From contig JAGQZT010000047.1 in NCBI GenBank assembly GCA_020435335.1, positions 1 through 45,127 of the forward strand: a stretch of DNA of 45,127 nucleotides, written 5' to 3'. The position numbers and the translations under genes are program-made. This DNA is from Flavobacteriales bacterium. Lineage in GTDB: Bacteria; Bacteroidota; Bacteroidia; Flavobacteriales_E; Vicingaceae. Each line of letters opens with the position of its first letter. The stretch's first letter is position 1. Below are positions 25,043 to 32,796 of the stretch, in pieces. The notes below the pieces were generated by a model that was given only the letters and a program-made list of their open reading frames with translations, searched no databases and was not told the origin of the DNA.

Positions 25043-25491
25043 TGATCGGACCATCCGTGCGAAAGCTGATCCTGTTTTGTCTGCTTACTGTATTTATTCA
25101 GGCTTGCTCACCAGAACTGGTTCGGGTCGATTTTTCCAAGCATCAGACAGCTGAGATTAAGATTCCCGGTAAGCAGGGTGAAGTCGTTGACCTGTATATC
25201 GATTTCGATCTGGAATTCGATTCGTTGCCCGATATGGTCATGGAATTTGAATTCTATCAGGGAAATTTATTACTCTTTAAAGGAGGGATTGATCCTTTGG
25301 CGGTTTTATCTCCGGAGAGAGAATTTACCGAAGAAAACGGAGGCGGAAAAATACACTGGACGTGTTACGGGAAACTTCAGGGTGATTTCAGTCCTCCGGC
25401 CGATACCCTGTTTACCGTTCGCTCCACACTGGTGATGAATCAGGCTCCGGGGCTCAAAATCAATAAATTTGAATTGGTTTTAGTACGGTAA
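25042..25491 (+). CDS. Small lipoprotein of unknown function
   Basis: A 149-residue protein with a lipoprotein signal (LILFCLLTVFIQAC, lipidated Cys22). The mature part is a predicted all-beta domain: VVDLYIDFDLEFDSLPDMVMEFEFYQG, then KIHWTCYGKLQGDFSPPADTLFTVRSTLVM and a final strand INKFELVLVR. No family recognised. Its ATG shares a base with the stop of the CotH-like gene (TAATG), so translation is coupled and it probably works with that protein in the envelope. The mtaB promoter lies across its last codons. Confidence 0.6.
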   Translation: MIGPSVRKLILFCLLTVFIQACSPELVRVDFSKHQTAEIKIPGKQGEVVDLYIDFDLEFDSLPDMVMEFEFYQGNLLLFKGGIDPLAVLSPEREFTEENGGGKIHWTCYGKLQGDFSPPADTLFTVRSTLVMNQAPGLKINKFELVLVR

Positions 25492-25503
25492 TACGTACCT
25501 TTG
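25474..25503 (+). promoter_or_regulatory. Promoter of mtaB
   Basis: TTG (25474-25476), a 19-base spacer, then TACCTTTG (25496-25503), a full Bacteroidota consensus. The -33 part lies inside the upstream coding region. Only 7 bases separate the box from the mtaB ATG, so the leader should be a few bases at most. Confidence 0.65.
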
Positions 25504-25510
25504 CATCCTC

Positions 25511-26824
25511 ATGAACCCGAATCGAAAAGTATCGCTATATACCCTGGGGTGTAAACTCAATTTTTCAGAATCATCTTCCATTGCCCGGATGTTTCAGGAA
25601 GAAGGCTATGCCCGTGTGGAATTCAACGATACGCCCGATGTGTATGTCATCAATACCTGTTCGGTCACGGAAAATGCCGACAAGAAATGCAAACAGCTGG
25701 TTAAGAAAGCCCTTAAGATCAATCCGAACGCCTTCGTTGCCATTATTGGTTGTTATGCGCAGTTGAAGCCGGAAGAGATTGCCTCCATTCAGGGGGTTGA
25801 CATGGTACTGGGTGCTGCAGATAAGTTCCGGATCATCGAACACATGCGAAACCTCGACAAGCAGGATGCAGCCAAAGTGATTAATACGAAGATCAAGGAG
25901 GTGAATACCTTTGTTCCCTCTTATTCCAAAGGCGATCGTACACGTTCATTTCTGAAGGTTCAGGACGGATGTGATTATTTCTGTACCTTCTGTACCATCC
26001 CTTTGGCCCGTGGGAAGAGCCGGAATGATAGCATTGAGGCAACCCTGAAAGTGGCCCGGGAAGTCGCTCAGAGTGACGCGAAAGAGGTTGTGCTGACCGG
26101 TGTTAACATTGGTGATTTCGGTCAGGGCGGAGAAGAGAATTTTTTTCAGCTGGTTCAGGAACTGGATCGGGTGGACGGCATTGAGCGTTTCCGGATTTCA
26201 TCGATCGAGCCGAATCTGCTGACTAACGAGATCATTGAATTTGTAGCTCAATCAGACAAATTCATGCCTCATTTTCATATTCCGTTGCAATCGGGATCCG
26301 ACCTGCTCCTGAAAGCCATGCGCCGGAAATACCTGAGCAAGCTGTATGCCGACCGGGTGAAGACGATTAAAGCCAGGATGCCTCATGCCTGCATTGGTGT
26401 CGATGTGATCGTAGGTTTTCCCGGCGAAACGGAAGAAGAGTTTTTAAAGACCTATGAATTCCTGAATGAACTGGACGTATCTTACCTGCATGTGTTTACC
26501 TATTCGGAACGTCAGAATACCGGAGCCGTTAAGATGGACGGTGTGGTGCCGAAGGAAGAACGTGCCAAACGGAGTAAGATGCTCCACATCCTGTCCGATA
26601 AAAAACGAAGACATTTCTATGAGCAGCATCTCGGTGAAATGAAAACCGTCTTATTTGAGTCCGAAGAGCAAGACAATTACCTGAACGGATTCACGGAGAA
26701 TTACATTAAAGTGAAAGTACCTTATCGTGCCGGGCTCGAAAATCAGCTGCTTCAGGTCCAACTCAAACAAATCGATCCGGATGGTGTGGTAGAGATCGAA
26801 GAATTAATCACTTCAAACGTATAG
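25511..26824 (+). CDS. mtaB: tRNA t6A37 methylthiotransferase
   Basis: A radical-SAM enzyme that adds a methylthio group to N6-threonylcarbamoyladenosine 37 in ANN-decoding tRNAs. At 437 residues it has family length. The N-terminal domain supplies three ligands for the second [4Fe-4S] cluster: Cys14 (TLGCKLN), Cys50 (VINTCSVT) and Cys81 (IIGCYAQ). The radical-SAM motif CDYFCTFC gives Cys154, Cys158 and Cys161. Later motifs FHIPLQSGSD and DVIVGFPGETEEEF are typical, and the C-terminus is a TRAM-like domain. The N-terminal motif TLGCKLN, rather than TxGCQMN, favours MtaB over MiaB or RimO. The lgt-like gene follows after 8 bases. Confidence 0.92.
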   Translation: MNPNRKVSLYTLGCKLNFSESSSIARMFQEEGYARVEFNDTPDVYVINTCSVTENADKKCKQLVKKALKINPNAFVAIIGCYAQLKPEEIASIQGVDMVLGAADKFRIIEHMRNLDKQDAAKVINTKIKEVNTFVPSYSKGDRTRSFLKVQDGCDYFCTFCTIPLARGKSRNDSIEATLKVAREVAQSDAKEVVLTGVNIGDFGQGGEENFFQLVQELDRVDGIERFRISSIEPNLLTNEIIEFVAQSDKFMPHFHIPLQSGSDLLLKAMRRKYLSKLYADRVKTIKARMPHACIGVDVIVGFPGETEEEFLKTYEFLNELDVSYLHVFTYSERQNTGAVKMDGVVPKEERAKRSKMLHILSDKKRRHFYEQHLGEMKTVLFESEEQDNYLNGFTENYIKVKVPYRAGLENQLLQVQLKQIDPDGVVEIEELITSNV

Positions 26825-26832
26825 CAGAACCT

Positions 26833-27993
26833 ATGTTTCCGTACCTGTCAGACCTTACCAATTACCTCTTCGGATTTTCATTCTCCTTTCCGCTGCCCAT
26901 GTTCGGGTTTATGGTGGCTCTGGCCTTCATTGCTGCGAACCTCTTGTTTGTTAAGGAAATGAAGCGGAAAGAGGCCGACGGGTTGTTGTCGCCCTCGACC
27001 ATCAAGGTAATGAAAGGAGAGAAAGCCAAAATGAGCGATCTGATTACGAATGGATTATTCGGATTCCTGCTGGGGTATAAAGTATTGGGGCTGTTGCTTA
27101 ACTACAGTGAGGTGATCCGGGATTTGCCGGGTTATATTTTATCTGCCCAGGGGCAGGTGTTGGGAGGAATTGCCGGGGCGGCATTGCTGGCTTTCCTGAA
27201 ATACCGGGAAGCCGAGAAGCAACGATTGCCGGAACCGAAGGAAGTGGAGGAAACCGTCCGGCCGTTTCAGCATGTCAGTACGATGACTTTTATTGCGGCC
27301 ATCGGAGGGATATTGGGAGCTAAACTTTTTGATGCGGTTGAAGACCTCGACCGGTTAGCCGCCGATCCGATGGGTGTGATCTTTTCTGCATCCGGTTTGA
27401 GTATCTACGGCGGGTTGATTGTCGGAGGAGGTTCCGTGGTCTATTATGCCTACAAGAAAAAATTGAAACTGGCCCATGTGGTGGATGCCTGTGCGCCCGG
27501 ATTGATGCTGGCTTATGGCATCGGAAGAATTGGTTGTCAGCTGGCCGGTGATGGCGACTGGGGCATGCCCAATACAATGCCGATGCCGGAGGCATTAAGC
27601 TTTCTGCCGGAGTGGATGTGGAGTTTCGATTATTTTGGCAATGTGAACGGTGTGGATCTCGGAGCTCCCGGAAGGCCGGTTTTGGTTGACGGATTCATGT
27701 ATGAGGGTAATGCCTGGCCGACACCTTTTTATGAAACGATCATGGCGTTCATCATCTTTGGGATTTTATGGACGCTGCGCAAGCGGCTGAAAGCCGCGGG
27801 AGCCTTGTTTTCTGTCTACCTGATCCTGAATGGTATCGAACGGTTCTTCATTGAAAAGATCCGGATCAACGACAAGTATGAGTTGTTTGGCATGCAGGCT
27901 ACCCAGGCCGAGATCATTGCCGTACTGCTGGTTGTGGCGGGAGCCTTCGGTGTTTACTATGCTTATCACAAGCACAAAAAGCTCCTGAATTAG
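26833..27993 (+). CDS. lgt: Prolipoprotein diacylglyceryl transferase family protein
   Basis: An inner-membrane enzyme family that moves diacylglycerol from phosphatidylglycerol to the lipobox cysteine of prolipoproteins, the first step of lipoprotein maturation. At 386 residues it is about 100 longer than E. coli Lgt. There are at least seven hydrophobic segments. A charged insert separates the first ones (KEADGLLSPSTIKVMKGEKAKMSD, about 46-69). The signature is recognisable but altered: SIYGGLIVGG (Tyr192 where E. coli has the key His103) and GIGRIGCQLAGDGDWG (Arg232 kept, Cys235 where E. coli has Asn146). The many lipoproteins in this window need such an enzyme. It could be the main Lgt or a divergent paralogue. 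Confidence 0.8.
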   Translation: MFPYLSDLTNYLFGFSFSFPLPMFGFMVALAFIAANLLFVKEMKRKEADGLLSPSTIKVMKGEKAKMSDLITNGLFGFLLGYKVLGLLLNYSEVIRDLPGYILSAQGQVLGGIAGAALLAFLKYREAEKQRLPEPKEVEETVRPFQHVSTMTFIAAIGGILGAKLFDAVEDLDRLAADPMGVIFSASGLSIYGGLIVGGGSVVYYAYKKKLKLAHVVDACAPGLMLAYGIGRIGCQLAGDGDWGMPNTMPMPEALSFLPEWMWSFDYFGNVNGVDLGAPGRPVLVDGFMYEGNAWPTPFYETIMAFIIFGILWTLRKRLKAAGALFSVYLILNGIERFFIEKIRINDKYELFGMQATQAEIIAVLLVVAGAFGVYYAYHKHKKLLN

Positions 27994-28070
27994 AATTTCT
28001 TCCCCGCTGTTAATAACTCTGCCGCTGCAAAATTGGATTATCCTCTTGCTTTAAAGTAATTTGTAGCTGG

Positions 28071-28120
28071 AAGTTAGAAGTTGGATTTTGCCATTTGTCA
28101 TTTAACCCAGCACCTAACTT
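28071..28120. repeat. Short tandem and inverted repeats in the lgt-bcp gap
   Basis: In the 147-base gap, AAGTTAG (28071-28077) is followed at once by AAGTTGG, and the complement CTAACTT occurs at 28114-28120, so a stem with a long loop is possible. The block looks unlike the neighbouring coding DNA and may be a remnant of a small dispersed repeat. No gene is visible in 27994-28140. Confidence 0.25.
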
Positions 28121-28140
28121 TCACTTATTAATACAATGCC

Positions 28141-28611
28141 ATGTTTCATCTAAAAGAAGGGGATCCGGCACCTGAGCTCGGAATTACAGATCAAAACGGG
28201 AAAGTCCATCATCTGGCAGATTATGCCGGTAAAAAGCTGATCATTTATTTTTATCCGAAAGACCTTACTCCGGGTTGTACGATGGAGTCCTGTAACCTGA
28301 GAGATAACTACAATGATTTGAAGGCAAAAGGGTTTGAAATACTCGGGGTTAGCGCCGATGATGAGAAAAAACATACCCGGTTTATTGAGAAACACGATCT
28401 GCCATTCGATTTACTGGCCGATACGCAAAAAGAAATGCTGAATCGTTATGGTGTCTGGGGTAAAAAAAAGTTCATGGGACGAACCTATGATGGCATTCAC
28501 AGAACGACTTTTATTATCGATGAGAAGGGAAAAATCGAGAAGATCATCACCAAAGTAGCCACGAAGAACCACTCCAGTCAGATTCTGGAAGCGTTAGAGG
28601 GTGAAAAATAA
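28141..28611 (+). CDS. bcp: Thiol peroxidase, Bcp/PrxQ type
   Basis: Reduces hydrogen peroxide and organic hydroperoxides using thioredoxin; cytoplasmic. 156 residues, standard for the family. Catalytic motif YPKDLTPGCTMESCNLRDN: peroxidatic Cys46 and resolving Cys51 four residues apart, the atypical two-cysteine PrxQ arrangement. GVSADDEKKHTRFIEKHDLPFDLLAD and the GRTYDGIHRTTFIID region follow the family. It is apparently a single gene; upstream TAACTTTC, one mismatch from the -7 consensus, lies 21 bases before the start. Confidence 0.93.
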   Translation: MFHLKEGDPAPELGITDQNGKVHHLADYAGKKLIIYFYPKDLTPGCTMESCNLRDNYNDLKAKGFEILGVSADDEKKHTRFIEKHDLPFDLLADTQKEMLNRYGVWGKKKFMGRTYDGIHRTTFIIDEKGKIEKIITKVATKNHSSQILEALEGEK

Positions 28612-28653
28612 TTAACTGATAATCAGGTAGATAAATACAATGTTGTTTGTAAA

Positions 28654-28690
28654 ACTACAAATTATAGTTTTTTTGACTTATATTTGTAGT
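28654..28690 (+). promoter_or_regulatory. recA promoter with overlapping 9-bp inverted repeat
   Basis: TATATTTG at 28679-28686 matches the -7 consensus exactly, 38 bases before the recA ATG. A perfect inverted repeat, ACTACAAAT (28654-28662) and ATTTGTAGT (28682-28690), 19 bases apart, has its right arm over the -7 box and its left arm near the expected -33 region. It looks like an operator for a dimeric regulator. It does not resemble the known LexA boxes. Confidence 0.55.
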
Positions 28691-28724
28691 GTAAAAAAAC
28701 AAGTAGCAACTAAATATACGAAAA

Positions 28725-29723
28725 ATGAGTGAATCAAATGCAGAAAAACTAAAAGCCCTACAGTTAACCATGGACAGGTTGGAGAAATCCTACGGCAAAG
28801 GAACGATCATGAAATTAGGAGATAATGCTGTGGAAGACGTGGATGTGATTCCCACAGGTTCTCTTTCTTTGGATCTGGCTTTAGGCATTAACGGGTATCC
28901 CAAAGGCCGTGTGGTCGAGATCTACGGTCCGGAATCCTCCGGTAAAACAACCCTGACCATTCATGCAATTGCCGAATGCCAGAAACAGGGTGGGATAGCC
29001 GCTTTTATTGATGCGGAACATGCATTTGATGCTTCTTATGCTCAGGCACTGGGGGTTAATATTGATGAACTGATCATTTCTCAGCCGGACAACGGGGAAC
29101 AGGCTCTGGAAATTGCCGATAACCTGATCCGTTCGGGAGCGATCGACCTCCTGATTGTCGATTCGGTAGCAGCTTTAACGCCGAAAGCCGAGATCGAAGG
29201 AGAAATGAGCGATTCTCAAATGGGATTGCAGGCACGGCTGATGTCCAAAGCATTGCGGAAATTAACCAGCTCCATCAAGAAAGCCAATTGTTGTACCATC
29301 TTCATCAATCAGCTGCGTGATAAAATCGGTGTCATGTTCGGGAATCCGGAAACAACAACTGGTGGTAATGCACTGAAATTCTACGCATCCGTTCGAATTG
29401 ATATCCGGAAAGCTTCTCAGATTAAAAACGGAGAAGATGTGGTCGGAACAAGAACCCGTGTGAAAGTAGTCAAAAATAAAGTAGCTCCGCCGTTCAGGAA
29501 AGCAGAGTTCGACATCATGTATGGCGAAGGAATCTCCAAAGTCGGCGAAGTGATCGATCTGGGTGTCGATCACGATGTGATCAAAAAGGCAGGAAGCTGG
29601 TTCAGTTACAACGAAACCAAACTGGGTCAGGGTCGAGATGCCGTAAAACAATTGCTGGAAGACAATCCGGAATTAATGGAGGAACTGGAAGCAAAAATTG
29701 TTGAAGCGCTAAAGAATAAGTAG
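28725..29723 (+). CDS. recA: Recombinase RecA
   Basis: The strand-exchange ATPase of homologous recombination and the DNA-damage response. 332 residues. Walker A GPESSGKT at 68-75; catalytic region IDAEHAFD with the glutamate after Walker A; Walker [13 protein letters not shown] (about 144-155); loop L1 [14 protein letters not shown]; loop L2 region [30 protein letters not shown]. The C-terminus is a little shorter than in E. coli (352) but still acidic before the last KNK. It has its own promoter and a strong terminator directly after the gene, so it is monocistronic apart from any read-through. Confidence 0.97.
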   Translation: MSESNAEKLKALQLTMDRLEKSYGKGTIMKLGDNAVEDVDVIPTGSLSLDLALGINGYPKGRVVEIYGPESSGKTTLTIHAIAECQKQGGIAAFIDAEHAFDASYAQALGVNIDELIISQPDNGEQALEIADNLIRSGAIDLLIVDSVAALTPKAEIEGEMSDSQMGLQARLMSKALRKLTSSIKKANCCTIFINQLRDKIGVMFGNPETTTGGNALKFYASVRIDIRKASQIKNGEDVVGTRTRVKVVKNKVAPPFRKAEFDIMYGEGISKVGEVIDLGVDHDVIKKAGSWFSYNETKLGQGRDAVKQLLEDNPELMEELEAKIVEALKNK

Positions 29724-29746
29724 TTAATTAGAATTGAGTAACTTTG

Positions 29747-29775
29747 AGTCCTTTCAATTATTGAAAGGACTTTTT
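29747..29775 (+). terminator. Intrinsic terminator of recA
   Basis: An 11-bp perfect stem, AGTCCTTTCAA (29747-29757) with TTGAAAGGACT (29761-29771), a 3-base loop and a run of five T. It ends 7 bases before the ATG of the next gene at 29783. A TTTG (29743-29746) and ACTTTTTG (29769-29776) flank the hairpin with promoter-like spacing. Confidence 0.88.
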
Positions 29776-29782
29776 GTTTATT

Positions 29783-30805
29783 ATGCATCGATTATTATAC
29801 ATCTTACTGGCCTTTTATCTGCTTTCATGCGGACAGGATGGCAACGTGGAAAACAACGTGGAACAGGTGGTTGAAACAGACAGCACTTCCACCGAGAGAG
29901 AAAAAGAATTCAAGGCGATCAACGAGATGATCAAAGCCGACATTAACAACAGCGCCTGGTATCTGAAACGAGCCAACCTGTACGTGAAATACAATGAAAT
30001 GGATCTTGCCATTAAAGATGTGGATCGAGCCATTTCCATCGATTCCCTGGTTCCCGATTTTTACTTGCTCAAAGCCGAATTACTGAAAAAGCAGGATAAA
30101 TTCAAGCAGGCCAAGAACGTACTGGATCAATGCATGATGGTCGACAACAACAACGTGGAAGCACGGGTAGAACTCGGATACCTGGCACTGATCGTTAAGG
30201 ATTACAAGCAAGCCATGGAATATGCCGATGCAGCATTGAAAAGGAATGTGCATTATGCCGAAGCATATTATCTGAAAGGAATGATCTTTCAGGAAAAGAA
30301 GGATACGGTACTGGCACTCTCCAGTTACAATACAGCTATCGAACAGGAAAATGATTATTACGAGGCTTACATCGCTCTGGGGATTCTCAACATGAATCGT
30401 GACCTGAATCTGGCCAAAGGATACCTTCAGAATGCCATCCGGATCCAACCCGAAAGTCTGGAAGCACTTTATGCGTACGGCATGGCCTGCCAGGAAAATG
30501 GCGATTACAACGAAGCCATCGAAACCTACCATAAAATATTATCAATCAGCGAATACCGCGAGCCTTATTTTAACCTGGGCTACATCCACCAGGAGTACCT
30601 GAAAGTATATGATGTTGCCATCGAATGGTACACCAAAGCCATTGAGCTGGAACCTAAGTATGAAGATGCCTACTATAACCGCGGACTTTGTTACGAGCAA
30701 TTGGATATGAAAAATGAAGCCATTGCCGATTTCAAATACGCCCTTCAGCTGAATCCGCAGTATACCAACGCGGCGCTGGCACTCGGAAGAGTTCTTAAAC
30801 AATGA
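29783..30805 (+). CDS. TPR-repeat lipoprotein
   Basis: A 340-residue lipoprotein: signal LLYILLAFYLLSC with lipidated Cys16, a polar linker rich in Asn, Glu and Thr (about 17-45), then eight or so tetratricopeptide repeats to the end. Examples are AWYLKRANLYVKYNEMDLAIKDVDRAISID, AEAYYLKGMIFQEKKDTVLALSSYNTAIEQ and EDAYYNRGLCYEQLDMKNEAIADFKYALQLNPQ. I start at ATG 29783; a TTG at 29774 would add only three residues and sits in the recA terminator T-run. A protein-binding scaffold in the periplasm. Its last codons overlap the next gene by ATGA, so it is coupled to the TPR-SpoIIE phosphatase. Confidence 0.8.
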   Translation: MHRLLYILLAFYLLSCGQDGNVENNVEQVVETDSTSTEREKEFKAINEMIKADINNSAWYLKRANLYVKYNEMDLAIKDVDRAISIDSLVPDFYLLKAELLKKQDKFKQAKNVLDQCMMVDNNNVEARVELGYLALIVKDYKQAMEYADAALKRNVHYAEAYYLKGMIFQEKKDTVLALSSYNTAIEQENDYYEAYIALGILNMNRDLNLAKGYLQNAIRIQPESLEALYAYGMACQENGDYNEAIETYHKILSISEYREPYFNLGYIHQEYLKVYDVAIEWYTKAIELEPKYEDAYYNRGLCYEQLDMKNEAIADFKYALQLNPQYTNAALALGRVLKQ

Positions 30806-32796
30806 GGAAAGGGCTAACCATATTATTCTTGTTTTCTTCCCTCTTTGTTGCGCCTTTACTGGCTAGTCAGCACGAACTCGATTCATTGCTCAAGCTGGCC
30901 AACACGGAAAAGAATGACTCTATCCTGTTGGCTGTGCTGAATGATATCGGTTCCGCGACCTACAAAGTCGATCAGCAGCTCGCCAAAAAATACTGGACCA
31001 GAGCCTTAAAAATGGCGGAAGAGCTGGTGAAGAAAAACCCAACTCCATACTATTACGAAGAGTTAGCTACGGCCAATAACGGGATGGGGATCATCAGTCG
31101 CAGGATGGGCGATTATCCGGCAGCCTTGTCGTATTACCAAACCTGTTTAAAAATAACCGACGAAACAGGAAATTTAGCCGATTTGGCCTCCACCTACCAG
31201 AACATGGGAATCATTTACCGTGACCTCGAAGAGTTTGATAAAGCCATTCCATACTATAATAAAGGCTTGGAAATCAGAATAGAGCAAAAAGATACGCTCG
31301 GACTGGCCGGAAGCTATAATGCTTTTGGGATTCTTTACCGCCGGATGAAAGACTACGACAAAGCACTGGAATGCTACCTGAAAAGTTTGGAGTTGTCGGA
31401 AAGGATTCATGACGATGAAAATGTAGCTCAATCATACAATAACATTGGGGTGATTTATGTTACTTCGGGGGATTATATCAAAGCAGCCGAGTTTTTCAAA
31501 AAGGGATATGACCTGCACAGCCTGAAAAACAATGAAGCCGGTATGGCGCGGTATCATGCCAACATGTCGCATGTTTATGAAAAGCAGGGGAAGATCGTGA
31601 TGGCCATCAAGGAAGGCCTCAAGGCGCATGACCTGTATACTAAAATGGACAGGAAAAACGACCTCTCCCAGGTCGCCGGAAAACTCAGCCACCTCTATGC
31701 GAAGAACAATAACTACAAAAATTCCCTGAACTATTATAAGGAATTCATCGCGATGCGCGACAGCGTTTTTAATGAAGAGAGTTTGCGTGAAATCGCCCAA
31801 AAGGAGATGCAGTTCGAATTCGATAAACAAATGATGGCCGATAGCCTCGCCCGCGCCGAAGAAGTACGCATCAAAGAGATCCAGTATCAACAAAAGCTCA
31901 ATCAGCAAAAGACCTTTACCTACGGAGGTGCTTTGATCCTAGTTATTGTGATTATTTTTTCTGCCATGCTCTACAAGCGGTTGAAAATCTCCAACAAGCA
32001 GAAGGCCATCATCGAAGAACAAAAACTGATTGTCGAGATCAAAAACAAAGAAATTGTAGATTCCATCAATTATGCCAGAAGAATTCAATCGGCGATATTG
32101 CCTTCTATTGAGCGCATCCGAAAAACATTGCCGGATTCTTTTGTGTTTTACCAACCTAAGGATATTGTAGCCGGTGATTTTTACTGGTACAAAGAACGCC
32201 AGGGGAAAATACTGATTGCCGTTGCTGATTGTACCGGGCACGGTGTACCCGGTGCTATGGTGAGTGTGGTTTGCCACAATGCACTGAACCGGGCGGTCAA
32301 CGATTTTAAACTGATCGAGCCGGCTAAGATTTTGGATAAAACAGCCGAATTGGTGCGGGAAGCCTTCGAGCTGAACCAGGAAGAAGTGAAAGACGGAATG
32401 GATATCTCCCTGTGCTGTTTTGACCTGGAGAACAAACGCTTGGAATACGCCGGGGCGATCAATTCCTTATTCTTTATCCGGGAAAACAAACTGAACGAGG
32501 TGAAGGGCGACAAGCAGCCGATCGGGCAGTATGCCGAGATCAAACCGTTTACCAATCACGTGTTGGATTTTAATCATGGAGATAAATTCTATTTGTTTTC
32601 CGATGGGTACGCCGATCAGTTCGGAGGTGTAAAAGGGAAAAAGTATATGTACAGGCGATTCAGGGATTTCATGCTGAAACTCAGTGATATCGACTTTTCC
32701 AAACAACAGGCCATGCTGAAAAAAGAGTTCGATCACTGGAAAGGTAATCTGGAACAGTTAGACGATGTCTGTATTATTGGTGTCCAAATATCATGA
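30802..32796 (+). CDS. TPR sensor with membrane span and SpoIIE-type serine phosphatase domain
   Basis: A 664-residue signalling protein: signal peptide (about 1-22), a periplasmic set of TPR repeats (about 40-330; AALSYYQTCLKI, DLASTYQNMGIIYRDLEEFDKAIPYYNKGLEI and two or three more), one transmembrane helix (about 373-391, GGALILVIVIIFSAMLY), a short coiled coil (about 392-425), and a cytoplasmic PP2C/SpoIIE domain (about 425-664). Metal-binding aspartates are in VAGDFYWYK (about 456-464) and AVADCTGHGVPGAM (about 473-486), then GMDISLCCFD and FYLFSDGYADQFGG. Such phosphatases act on anti-sigma-antagonist-like STAS proteins; a STAS-like protein is encoded at 42817-43191, though not adjacent. 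Coupled by ATGA at both ends. Confidence 0.87.
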   Translation: MRKGLTILFLFSSLFVAPLLASQHELDSLLKLANTEKNDSILLAVLNDIGSATYKVDQQLAKKYWTRALKMAEELVKKNPTPYYYEELATANNGMGIISRRMGDYPAALSYYQTCLKITDETGNLADLASTYQNMGIIYRDLEEFDKAIPYYNKGLEIRIEQKDTLGLAGSYNAFGILYRRMKDYDKALECYLKSLELSERIHDDENVAQSYNNIGVIYVTSGDYIKAAEFFKKGYDLHSLKNNEAGMARYHANMSHVYEKQGKIVMAIKEGLKAHDLYTKMDRKNDLSQVAGKLSHLYAKNNNYKNSLNYYKEFIAMRDSVFNEESLREIAQKEMQFEFDKQMMADSLARAEEVRIKEIQYQQKLNQQKTFTYGGALILVIVIIFSAMLYKRLKISNKQKAIIEEQKLIVEIKNKEIVDSINYARRIQSAILPSIERIRKTLPDSFVFYQPKDIVAGDFYWYKERQGKILIAVADCTGHGVPGAMVSVVCHNALNRAVNDFKLIEPAKILDKTAELVREAFELNQEEVKDGMDISLCCFDLENKRLEYAGAINSLFFIRENKLNEVKGDKQPIGQYAEIKPFTNHVLDFNHGDKFYLFSDGYADQFGGVKGKKYMYRRFRDFMLKLSDIDFSKQQAMLKKEFDHWKGNLEQLDDVCIIGVQIS

